The notes below the pieces were generated by a model. That model saw nothing but the letters and a program-made list of their open reading frames with translations. It was not told the DNA's origin and made no database searches. From assembly GCF_900113905.1 (NCBI RefSeq), contig NZ_FORC01000003.1, positions 496,001-560,000 on the forward strand: DNA of 64,000 nucleotides. Reading direction: 5' to 3'. How positions within the stretch are numbered: position 1 is the stretch's first letter; every line of letters begins with the position of its first letter. Source of the stretch: Phytopseudomonas argentinensis (GTDB lineage Bacteria > Pseudomonadota > Gammaproteobacteria > Pseudomonadales > Pseudomonadaceae). A program made the translations under genes and the position numbers. This document shows positions 52,471 to 59,932 of the stretch, in pieces.

Positions 52471-53637
52471 ATGGAGCAGATCTTTCTCGCACAAACCCGC
52501 CGCAAGCAGGACCTGGAATGGCTACAGGCGGCCATGGCCGGCCAGGGCCAGGTACTCAACGTCGGCGAAACCCTCGACGAGGTGCTGGGCCTGATGGATA
52601 TGACCGGCAGTTGCCTGGTGTTCGTCGGTCTCAGTCGCGAGGGGCAGACCGGGCAATGCGCGCTGATCGAAGCGCTGCTCGACATGCGCCCGATGGTGGT
52701 GGTAGTGGCCCTCGGCGATGGCCTGGACAACCAACTGGTGCTCAACGCCATGCGTGCCGGTGCGCGGGACTTCATCGCCTATGGCTCGCGCAGCAGCGAG
52801 GTGCTGGGCCTGGTGCGGCGCCTGACCCAGCGTTTGCCGCAACTGCCACCGTCCCGCGAGCAGGGCGAGCTGACCCTGCTCTATGGTGTGCAGCCGGATG
52901 CCGACGCCGCGCTGCTGGCGGTGCACCTGGCGCTGCAGATCCAGGCTCGGGGCCAGCGCACGCTGTACGTCGACCTGGGCATTCCACGCGGCGAAAGCCT
53001 GGAGCTGTTTGGCATGGAGTCGTCGTTCTGCTTTGGCGATGCGCTGCGGCATATCCGGCGCCTCGATTCGAACCTGATCGAAAGCGCCTTTGCCCGTCAT
53101 CCCGATGGCTTACGGGTGCTGCCCCACGGCCCGGACGACGAGGCCCTGGAGCGCTTCAGCCTCGGCGAATTGTTCCTGCTGCTGGGTAGCCTGCGCCAGC
53201 ACTTCCAGCACGTGCTGGTGAACCTGTGCGGGCAGCCGGACTGCGACGGCCTGCGCTCCTTCATCAGCCATGCGCAACGGCTGTTCTGGTGCGTTGACCA
53301 GAGCGTACCCAATTGTCGGCGCAACCTGGCGCTGCTGACCCTGTGGCGTAGCAAGGGCATCAAGCTCGACCACGCGCGGCTGTTGGTCGACCGTTATCAG
53401 CCGGCGGTGGCGCCCGGCCTGCCGGAATTGAGCAAGACCTTCGCGCTGCCGCTCGAGGCAGGCCTGCCGCTGAGCCCCGTTATCCGGCTAAAAGCCAAGA
53501 ACCAGGGTGTTCCGCTGTTCGAGTTCGCCCCCCGTGATGGCCTCACCCACGGCCTCCTGACGCTGGCCAACGGGCTGCTCGAACCCCGCCAGGGCAGGGC
53601 AGGCCAGTGGTGGCGGCGCCTGTTGAGGAACAATTGA
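52471..53637 (+). CDS. tadZ: Pilus localisation protein TadZ (atypical ParA/MinD-like)
   Basis: 388 residues. An N-terminal receiver-like domain (about 1-115) is followed by a MinD/ParA fold (about 130-330) with YVDLGIPRGESLELFGM, but the Walker A lysine motif is missing: the equivalent stretch is LLYGVQPDADAALLAVHLA. It is thus an atypical, probably non-hydrolysing member. TadZ recruits the Tad machine to a cell pole. GGGAG precedes ATG 52471 by 5-6 nt; upstream in-frame GTGs at 52465 and 52468 are less well placed. The stop overlaps the tadA start (TGATG). Confidence 0.85.
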   Translation: MEQIFLAQTRRKQDLEWLQAAMAGQGQVLNVGETLDEVLGLMDMTGSCLVFVGLSREGQTGQCALIEALLDMRPMVVVVALGDGLDNQLVLNAMRAGARDFIAYGSRSSEVLGLVRRLTQRLPQLPPSREQGELTLLYGVQPDADAALLAVHLALQIQARGQRTLYVDLGIPRGESLELFGMESSFCFGDALRHIRRLDSNLIESAFARHPDGLRVLPHGPDDEALERFSLGELFLLLGSLRQHFQHVLVNLCGQPDCDGLRSFISHAQRLFWCVDQSVPNCRRNLALLTLWRSKGIKLDHARLLVDRYQPAVAPGLPELSKTFALPLEAGLPLSPVIRLKAKNQGVPLFEFAPRDGLTHGLLTLANGLLEPRQGRAGQWWRRLLRNN

Positions 53638-54878
53638 TGCCCATAGGTCCATTTGGCGGCACCAGCGCGCGAGTCGGCGTGCACGATCTCAAGCCCGTGC
53701 TGCACCGTTATCTGATCGATGCCCTGGAAGACAAGGGTGAAAACCTCCTGGAAGGAACCCGCGGTTCCCTGGCGGCCTTTGTCGTCGAGCAGGTCAGTGA
53801 CTACGTCAGTCGCCGGCAGATCGCCATTTCCCGATACGAGGTGGACCGCCTGGCCGAGGAACTGGTCGATGAACTCACCGGTTTCGGCCCGCTGGAAATT
53901 CTCCTCAAGGACGACTCCGTCAGCGAAATCCTGGTCAATGGCCCGCACCGGGTGTTCGTCGAGCGTGGGGGCGTGCTGCAGCTCAGCGACCTGCGCTTCA
54001 TCGATGACCAGCACGTGCTGCGGGTCATCCAGCGCATCCTGGCGCCGGTGGGGCGGCGCCTGGACGAGTCGTCGCCGATGGTCGATGCACGCATGCCCGA
54101 TGGCAGCCGGATCAATGCGATCATCCCGCCCGTGGCGCTGGACGGCCCCTGCATCTCGGTGCGCAAGTTTCGCAAGGACATGCTGCGCAGCGCCGACCTG
54201 CTGGCCAGCAACTCGCTCGACCAGGCGATTCTCAGCTGTCTGGAGCTGATGGTCAGACGCCGGTGCAACATCATGGTCAGCGGCGGTACCGGCACCGGCA
54301 AGACCACGCTGTTGAACATGCTCAGCCAGATGATCGATCCCCGCGAGCGCATCGTCACCATCGAGGACACCGCCGAGCTGGAACTGCTGCACGACCACGT
54401 GGTGCGTCTGGAGACCCGCCCGCCGAATGCCGAGGGCTTCGGCCAGATCGCCGCCCGTGAGCTGGTGCGCAACGCCCTGCGCATGCGCCCGGATCGCATC
54501 GTGCTGGGCGAGATCCGTGGCGCCGAGGTACTCGACGTGCTGACCGCCATGAACACCGGCCACGATGGTTCGATGAGCACGGTGCACGCCAACAATGCCC
54601 AGGATGCCCTGCTGCGCCTGGAAACCCTGGTCGGGTTTTCCGGCGCCAAGGTGGGTGAGCGCACCTTGCGGCAGACCATCTGCGCGGCACTGGACGTGGT
54701 GATCCAGCTGACCCGCCTGCCCGATGGCCGCCGCTGCATCAGCGAAGTGGTGGAGGTGCTGGGCCTGCGTGAAGACCAGTACGTCACCAATACCCTGTTC
54801 CGCCTCGATCGCGCCGGCAGCGGCACCTTCTGCCGCGATGCGCCGAACCCGGCCGGACACAAGCTGCGCCGTGATTGA
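53637..54878 (+). CDS. tadA: Flp pilus assembly ATPase TadA/CpaF
   Basis: 413-residue secretion ATPase that powers Flp pilus assembly, and in some Tad systems retraction. It belongs to the GspE/CpaF family: LTGFGPLEILLKDDSVSEILVNGP near 88-111, VDARMPDGSRINAIIPPVALDGP, Walker A SGGTGTGKTTLLN (about 214-226), the ASP-box region TIEDTAELELLHDHVVRLETRP, Walker B RIVLGEIRG (about 285) and the His box STVHANNAQDAL. ATG 53637 overlaps the tadZ stop. Confidence 0.95.
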   Translation: MPIGPFGGTSARVGVHDLKPVLHRYLIDALEDKGENLLEGTRGSLAAFVVEQVSDYVSRRQIAISRYEVDRLAEELVDELTGFGPLEILLKDDSVSEILVNGPHRVFVERGGVLQLSDLRFIDDQHVLRVIQRILAPVGRRLDESSPMVDARMPDGSRINAIIPPVALDGPCISVRKFRKDMLRSADLLASNSLDQAILSCLELMVRRRCNIMVSGGTGTGKTTLLNMLSQMIDPRERIVTIEDTAELELLHDHVVRLETRPPNAEGFGQIAARELVRNALRMRPDRIVLGEIRGAEVLDVLTAMNTGHDGSMSTVHANNAQDALLRLETLVGFSGAKVGERTLRQTICAALDVVIQLTRLPDGRRCISEVVEVLGLREDQYVTNTLFRLDRAGSGTFCRDAPNPAGHKLRRD

Positions 54879-54908
54879 GGGCGACGCGATGAGCAAGGGA
54901 GCGCCGTG

Positions 54909-55790
54909 ATGAACGCATCCTTACTGCTGGGCGGGATCTGCCTGACGCTGCTGGCGCTTGGCCTGCTGATGCTGCGCAGGAGTCGCGACCAGGCCGCATC
55001 GGAGCAGGTGCTGCAGCGCCTGCTGGCCGATCAGCCGGAGCCGCTACATGGGGCAACCCTCAGCCATCTGGACAAGCTGCTGCTGCGCGCCGGCTTCAGC
55101 AAGCCGCGCCGGGGGCTGGGGCTGTGGCTGTTCATCTGGTTGCTGGGCGCCGTGCTGGGGGTGATCGTCGGCCACTGGCTGGGCCTGTTGCTCATGCTGC
55201 TGGGGCCGTTGCTGGCCGGCCGGCTGTTCATCGCATTGCGCTACCGTCGCCGGGTACTGCGCATGATCGAGCAGCTGCCGGTGTTTCTCGACCATGTGAT
55301 CCGCAGCCTGAAGTCCGGTCGCCCCCTGGGTGATGCCTTGATGCTGGCCATGGAAACCGCTCCGCAGCCGCTGCGGGGTGCCATGGCGCGCACGCGGCGC
55401 AACGTGCAGCGTGGCATGAGCCTGGGCGATGCCCTGCAGGACTTCGCCGATCTCTACGAGCGTGATGAATTCCAGGTGCTGGCCCTGGGCGTGCGGGTCA
55501 ACCAGCATTATGGCGGCAACAGCAGCGAGCTGCTGAACAACCTGATCCGCCTGATTCGTGAACGTGAACACAGCGCGCGCCGGCTGCGCGCACTGACCGG
55601 CGAGACACGCATCAGCGCCTATGTGATGGGTGGCTTGCCGCTGGCCCTGGCGCTGTACATCTTCATCACCAATCCGCAGTTCATGCTGGGCATGTGGCAG
55701 GAGTCCACCGGCCGCATGGTGCTGTTTCTGGCCTTCGTGCTGCAGGCGGTCGGCAGCCTGGCGCTGTGGCGCATGCTGAGGAGCCTGTGA
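54909..55790 (+). CDS. tadB: Tad inner-membrane platform protein TadB
   Basis: 293-residue T2SSF-type platform protein. Hydrophobic segments occur near 5-22, 72-110 and 240-290; the cytoplasmic T2SSF domain in between holds LPVFLDHVIRSLKSGRPLGDALMLAMETAPQPL and RGMSLGDALQDFADLYERDEFQVLALGVRVNQHYGGNSSELL. With TadC it forms the base on which TadA acts. AAGGGAG lies 7 nt before ATG 54909. It overlaps the tadC start at the stop codon (TGATG). Confidence 0.9.
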   Translation: MNASLLLGGICLTLLALGLLMLRRSRDQAASEQVLQRLLADQPEPLHGATLSHLDKLLLRAGFSKPRRGLGLWLFIWLLGAVLGVIVGHWLGLLLMLLGPLLAGRLFIALRYRRRVLRMIEQLPVFLDHVIRSLKSGRPLGDALMLAMETAPQPLRGAMARTRRNVQRGMSLGDALQDFADLYERDEFQVLALGVRVNQHYGGNSSELLNNLIRLIREREHSARRLRALTGETRISAYVMGGLPLALALYIFITNPQFMLGMWQESTGRMVLFLAFVLQAVGSLALWRMLRSL

Positions 55791-56680
55791 TGAGCGCGCT
55801 ACTGCTGCTCAGTGCACTGCTGCAATTGCTGCTGGCGCTGCTGTTCCTGTATCTGGCCTATGACGATCTGCGCGCGCGCCGCCAGTTCAGCCAGCGCATG
55901 GGCACCTTGTCGCGGGTGTCTGGTGGCGGTGTCATGCGCGGTATCGGCGGCAGTTCCCTGGGCCGTCGCACCCTGAGCATGGACAGTGAAACCCTGCAGT
56001 TGCTCAATCGCCTGGGCTGGCGCAAGCGCAGCCAGCAGTCGATGTTCTCGGCCATTCAACTGGGTGCCCCAGTTGCCCTGCTGGTGCTGGTGATCCTCGT
56101 CCAATTGCTGATGAGCAGGCCACCGCAGCCGGTCTGGCTGGCGCCGGTGTTCGCCCTGGGCATCGGCTATCTGCTGCCCAAGCGCTGGCTGGCCTGGGCG
56201 GCGAAACATCGTCAGGAAGCGCTTGCCGAGGAGGTGACCACCTTTATCCCCCTGCTGCGCATCCTCTTCGATGTCGGCATGACCGTCGAGCAGGGGCTGC
56301 GGGTGCTCGCCAAGGAGGCGGAAGGCATCCTGCCCAACCTCAGCGCAGAGCTGCGTCAGGTGCTGGCGCGGGTCGACGCAGGGCTCGAGCTGGGGCGCGA
56401 ATTACGTGACATGGCTGCCGCGCTGGAGGTCTACGAGGTCACCGATTGCGTGGTGATCCTCGAACAGCTTATCGTCCAGGGCGGCGGCGCCATGGCCTCG
56501 TTGTTGCGGCTCAAGGAGCTGATCGATGACCGTCATCACACGGCGCTCGAGGAAAGGGTTTCCAAACTGTCCGGCAAGATGTCCGTCATCATGATGGTGT
56601 TTCTGTTTCCGGCGTTGTTGATCGTATTGGCAGGGCCCGGCTTCATTGCAATCGTCGGGGCTCTGGGGGAGATGAGATGA
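55790..56680 (+). CDS. tadC: Tad inner-membrane platform protein TadC
   Basis: 296-residue partner of TadB, also with a T2SSF domain: FIPLLRILFDVGMTVEQGLRVLAKEAEGILPNLSAELRQVLARVDAGLELGRELRDMAAALEVYEVTDCVVILEQLIVQGGGAMASLLRLKEL (about 150-245), plus membrane helices near 5-25, 85-130 and 265-290. ATG 55790 overlaps the tadB stop; an in-frame upstream start at 55694 would lie inside tadB. The stop overlaps the tadD start by four bases (ATGA). Confidence 0.9.
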   Translation: MSALLLLSALLQLLLALLFLYLAYDDLRARRQFSQRMGTLSRVSGGGVMRGIGGSSLGRRTLSMDSETLQLLNRLGWRKRSQQSMFSAIQLGAPVALLVLVILVQLLMSRPPQPVWLAPVFALGIGYLLPKRWLAWAAKHRQEALAEEVTTFIPLLRILFDVGMTVEQGLRVLAKEAEGILPNLSAELRQVLARVDAGLELGRELRDMAAALEVYEVTDCVVILEQLIVQGGGAMASLLRLKELIDDRHHTALEERVSKLSGKMSVIMMVFLFPALLIVLAGPGFIAIVGALGEMR

Positions 56681-58020
56681 AGCGTGTAGTGAGCGTGGTG
56701 GGGGTGATGGGACTGTTGGCCGGGTGCGCGAGCGGCCCGGCCCAGTCGCCCTGGTTAACGAGCAGGGCGCAGGCGACACCGATGGCCTGCGCGCCGTTGT
56801 CCCAGGACCAGGAACTGGCGCTGAACCTGGCACAGAAAACCGCCGGTGAAGGACGCCTGCATGCGGCGCTGGCCAACCTGGAGCGTCTACCCGACAACCT
56901 CCCCCAGGCGCGGCTTGCCAAGGCGCGTATCCTGCGTTCGCTGAATCGCCCGGAGGCCAGTGAACTCTATGCCAGCCTGACCAGCTCCTGTCTCAAGGCG
57001 CAGGGCGAGCAAGGGCTCGGCCAGCTCGCCAGTGCCGCCGGCCGCTACCCTGAGGCGCTGGAGCATCTGCGCCTGGCGGCCAGCCTGGAACCGGCCAGTG
57101 CCACCATTCGTAATGACCTGGGGGTGGTGTACATGAACCTCGGGCGTCTGGACGAAGCGCGCTTCGAACTGCTGACCGCCCTGGAGCTGGATGAGGCGGA
57201 GCAGCAGCCGGCACTCAACCTGCTGACCTTGCTGATCTACCAGGGCATGCGCCCCCAGGCCGATGCGCTGGCTGAGCGCATGGGCTTCTCCGCCAGTGCA
57301 TTGCGCACCGCCGAGCAGCGGGCCGAGGCGTTGCGCAGCCAGCTTGGCGCGAGCAACGCCGCCGGCACGCCACCCGGCGGCGCCACCCGCGCCCCGGGCG
57401 CTCAGCCGCGTTCGTCCGCTGTGGCGAGCCCGGCAGCCGCGCTCAAGGCCCCCGCCGAACCGCCGCTGGCAATGCTGCCAAGGGTCGCGACTGGTGCCGC
57501 CAGCCCAACCCCCGCAGCGGCGTCTCGTCCGTCAGGCGTTCCAGCGCCGCAGTTGTCCAACTTCCGCCCCGCTCCGGTGGTGCCTCTGTCGGTGGCCAGC
57601 GCCGCCAGGCTGCCGGCCAGTTCGGCCCCGGCCAACGCTTCCACACCCGCTGCCGCAGCAGGGGCTCGCGCCGCCGCACCAGCGCCGGCCATTGCTCCGG
57701 TACCGGTGGCCAGCGCAGCGCCTGCGCCGACGCCGCCTCAGGTGACCGTAGCGCCATCGCTACCCAGCCCGCCGGCGCGGCCAGCTGTGGCCGCCGCGCC
57801 ACTGCCGCGGGCTGCCGTGGAGCCCGTGCCGGCTGCCGCGCCAACCCAGACCCACGTTGCGGCCGCGGCAGTTTCCACGCCGGCCGCCACGCCTGCCAGC
57901 CAGGCGCCGGCAGGAATCGAGATGCGCCCGGGCCGCCTGATCGTGCCTGACGATGGCGGTTTCATTCGTGTCGAGCCTGTCGATGGCAGGCAAGGCGAGA
58001 CGCTGACCACGCAGCGCTAG
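56677..58020 (+). CDS. tadD: TadD-like TPR lipoprotein with Ala/Pro-rich C-terminal extension
   Basis: 447-residue lipoprotein: signal peptide with lipobox LLAGC (Cys17), a TPR-like region (about 45-220) with AEGRLHAALANLERLP-type, EGLGQLASAAGRYPEALEHLRLAASLEP and LGVVYMNLGRLDEARFELLTALELD repeats, as in TadD, which is needed for outer membrane assembly of the pilus. Beyond about residue 230 it has a low-complexity Ala/Pro-rich tail of about 180 residues, ending in a more ordered MRPGRLIVPDDGGFIRVEPVDGRQGETL segment. The tail may cross the periplasm or contact peptidoglycan; that is inference. Confidence 0.8.
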   Translation: MKRVVSVVGVMGLLAGCASGPAQSPWLTSRAQATPMACAPLSQDQELALNLAQKTAGEGRLHAALANLERLPDNLPQARLAKARILRSLNRPEASELYASLTSSCLKAQGEQGLGQLASAAGRYPEALEHLRLAASLEPASATIRNDLGVVYMNLGRLDEARFELLTALELDEAEQQPALNLLTLLIYQGMRPQADALAERMGFSASALRTAEQRAEALRSQLGASNAAGTPPGGATRAPGAQPRSSAVASPAAALKAPAEPPLAMLPRVATGAASPTPAAASRPSGVPAPQLSNFRPAPVVPLSVASAARLPASSAPANASTPAAAAGARAAAPAPAIAPVPVASAAPAPTPPQVTVAPSLPSPPARPAVAAAPLPRAAVEPVPAAAPTQTHVAAAAVSTPAATPASQAPAGIEMRPGRLIVPDDGGFIRVEPVDGRQGETLTTQR

Positions 58021-58114
58021 GGGCAATACACCAAGGCCTCCACTGGGGAGGCCGGCGTGAAACACCGGGCGGCCAATCCACCGCCAGAACCTAATCCGTT
58101 GGAGGGAGAGCACC

Positions 58115-58393
58115 ATGAAGGGAGTAGGCATAGGCGTGGCACTGCTGGCATGTCTGCCACTGGTTGGCCTGGCGGATGAGCGAGGTCCAAAGGGCTTGGT
58201 GGGCGAACAGGTCGAGACCCAGACCGCTCACTGGCTTCGCCTGCAACGGGAGGGGCGCCTGGCATCCGACCATCCCCAGACATCGACACCGGCAGAGCGC
58301 GAGCTGGCACTGCAGCGCTGGCTGGAGAGCCATAAGCATCCTATTCCCGAGTTCTATGAACAGGATGTTGGTGGCAAACTGGGTGAGCAATAA
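58115..58393 (+). CDS. DUF3613-type small exported protein of the tad locus
   Basis: 92 residues with a signal peptide (MKGVGIGVALLACLPLVGLA) and a mature part matching the DUF3613 pattern: QTAHWLRLQREGRLAS near 36-51 and the closing HPIPEFYEQ. This corresponds by position to the small hypothetical gene beside tadD in P. aeruginosa (PA4298 by memory). GGAGGGAG 6-8 nt before the ATG supports it. The function is unknown, possibly a small envelope accessory of the Tad pilus. Confidence 0.8.
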   Translation: MKGVGIGVALLACLPLVGLADERGPKGLVGEQVETQTAHWLRLQREGRLASDHPQTSTPAERELALQRWLESHKHPIPEFYEQDVGGKLGEQ

Positions 58394-58490
58394 AAGATTG
58401 GCCGAATAATGTATTCACGGCCTGTTACGGACCGGATAAAGAGCACTTTCGTGGCTATGCATGTTTGCCACGCGCGGCTATGGCAGGCTT

Positions 58491-58515
58491 ACAAAATTTA
58501 CCCGCTAGACGGGTA
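58491..58515 (-). terminator. Possible terminator of the PprB-like gene
   Basis: On the - strand TACCCG (58515-58510), loop TCTAG, CGGGTA (58504-58499) and then AATTTTGT. The stem includes the last codons and the stop. The stem is short but followed by a T-rich run. Confidence 0.45.
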
Positions 58516-59202
58516 GCAGAGTGCTAATTGGGTACGGTTATGTACGCGGGTCAGCCTCAATATCTGTGAAACATAAAGTTTGACAGTATTTTCCGTAATG
58601 CCCAATTCACAGGATATCTGATAGTTGGTCATGCCTTTGGCGATAAGTTGCGCTACTGCCAATTGCCGGCGCGACAACTTGTCGAAAGGTTCGGGAATGG
58701 TGTCGGCCGAGGTGCTCATCTGCGCCACGTTCTTGACCGGCATGGTCGGTATCAGCTCGCTGTGCATGTCGTTCAACGAGGCGGCAAGATCCTGGATCTG
58801 CTGGCGGATCTGTTGCTCCCTGACCTTCTGCTCGACCCGATCATGCAGGCGTTGCACGCCAGCCTGCAGCTCCTGCAGATTCACCGGTTTCTGGTAGTAG
58901 TCGCTTACCCCGGCGCGCAACGCGAGGATCACGTCCTGCTTGTCGGTGCTACCCGTGAAGATGGCCGTCTCGTACAGGCGCCCGGGGCGCGCCAGCCTGG
59001 CCAGTTCCCCCACCAGCTGTACACCGGTAAGGCCTGGCATATGCATGTCGCTTAGCACGATGCCGATGTCCTCATCCTGCTGGAAAGCCTGCAGTGCATC
59101 CCGGGTGTTGTGACAGGGCGTCACCTGATAACCCAGTGCTTCAATAAACTCGGCAAGCTCCTCGACAATGATGGGTTCATCATCAACAATCATTATTCGC
59201 AA
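58498..59202 (-). CDS. pprB: LuxR-type response regulator, PprB-like
   Basis: 234-residue two-component regulator: receiver domain (about 1-120) with DDE near 7-9, phospho-Asp52 in LSDMHMPGL, and Lys105 in YYQKP; a short coiled linker (about 118-145); and a C-terminal NarL/LuxR HTH (about 170-232: LSRRQLAVAQLIAKGMTNYQISCELGITENTVKLYVSQIL). In P. aeruginosa, PprB next to tad activates the tad, bapA and cupE genes. Here it sits between tad and the prepilin peptidase, so a similar role is likely. The start is a TTG at 59202; ATG 59193 would be three residues shorter. Confidence 0.82.
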   Translation of the reverse strand: MRIMIVDDEPIIVEELAEFIEALGYQVTPCHNTRDALQAFQQDEDIGIVLSDMHMPGLTGVQLVGELARLARPGRLYETAIFTGSTDKQDVILALRAGVSDYYQKPVNLQELQAGVQRLHDRVEQKVREQQIRQQIQDLAASLNDMHSELIPTMPVKNVAQMSTSADTIPEPFDKLSRRQLAVAQLIAKGMTNYQISCELGITENTVKLYVSQILRLTRVHNRTQLALCYPSSG

Positions 59203-59238
59203 CGTATTAATGCCTACTGGAAACAGGGTACTAAAGGA

Positions 59239-59264
59239 GATTAGTCACTGGCCCAATTAGTGTC
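59239..59264. promoter_or_regulatory. ATTAGT repeats upstream of the PprB-like gene
   Basis: GATTAGTCAC (59239-59248) and AATTAGTGTC (59255-59264) repeat with a 16-bp period in the 148-bp gap upstream of the regulator. ATTAGTCAC is shared with the flp/rcpC gap. Possible autoregulatory site; short and unproven. Confidence 0.3.
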
Positions 59265-59350
59265 AAAAATGCGCAGGTATGGGTTGTCGGCTAAGTTGAG
59301 TTATTACTTTAGTGTTATAGGAGAAGTTCATGCCTTTGGTTATTCTTTGC

Positions 59351-59833
59351 TCAGGCTTTGCCGGTTATCCATAAACCGATGCCGAAAATCACGAAACCCG
59401 CGCAAACAAAGGGTGCATAGGGCGTTTTATTTCCCGCGGTTGTTCTCAGGTATATCCAGGTTTCTGGGAGTGTCAGCCCGATAGCGGGTCGGATGCGCAG
59501 CAAGCTCAGCCAGGAGACCTGCGCCACGGCTGCACCGATAACGCTGAACAGCAGGTAGCTGACATCGCTGGCCGCGCCCAGGGCGAGCAGCATCTTCACG
59601 TCTCCTGCGCCCATCTGCCTGGCCAGGTAGCCGGGGAGCGACAGCAGGCAGGCCACGCCCAGCGCCAGGGTCGCTGCCTGGGGGGAGGCGCCAGTGATGC
59701 TGCTGCCGAAGTACAGCAGATGCAGCAGCGCGGCGGCGAGGGCACCCAGGGTCAGCAGGTTGCTGATCCGACGCTGCCGGGCGTCCTGCAGCGCACAGGC
59801 AGCCATCCAGCCGAGCAAGAGGAAGTAGGCCAT
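59351..59833 (-). CDS. fppA: Type IVb prepilin peptidase FppA/TadV (A24 family)
   Basis: 160-residue integral membrane aspartyl protease that cleaves the Flp pilin and the TadE-like pseudopilins. The catalytic pair is Asp17 (CALQDARQRRISN) and the Asp of the GxGD motif in RQMGAGDVKMLLALG (about residue 77). It has about six hydrophobic segments and lacks the N-terminal methylase domain of PilD, as expected for TadV. The start is uncertain: ATG 59833 and an in-frame ATG at 59866 (171 residues) both have weak ribosome-binding sites. It is divergent from the PprA-like kinase and transcribed toward the PprB-like gene. Confidence 0.88.
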   Translation of the reverse strand: MAYFLLLGWMAACALQDARQRRISNLLTLGALAAALLHLLYFGSSITGASPQAATLALGVACLLSLPGYLARQMGAGDVKMLLALGAASDVSYLLFSVIGAAVAQVSWLSLLRIRPAIGLTLPETWIYLRTTAGNKTPYAPFVCAGFVIFGIGLWITGKA

Positions 59834-59932
59834 ACGACAAGGGTATCCAGGGAAGACGGGCGACATTGCCCACGTATGTTGACGGCGCTTTTTATCCGTC
59901 TGCGGCGCTAATCATGGTAGGTGAGCCGGACA

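Noticed and set aside
54890..54910. Tiny ORF (MSKGAP) between tadA and tadB
   Set aside because: Six codons within the tadB ribosome-binding region; too short and without support as a leader peptide.
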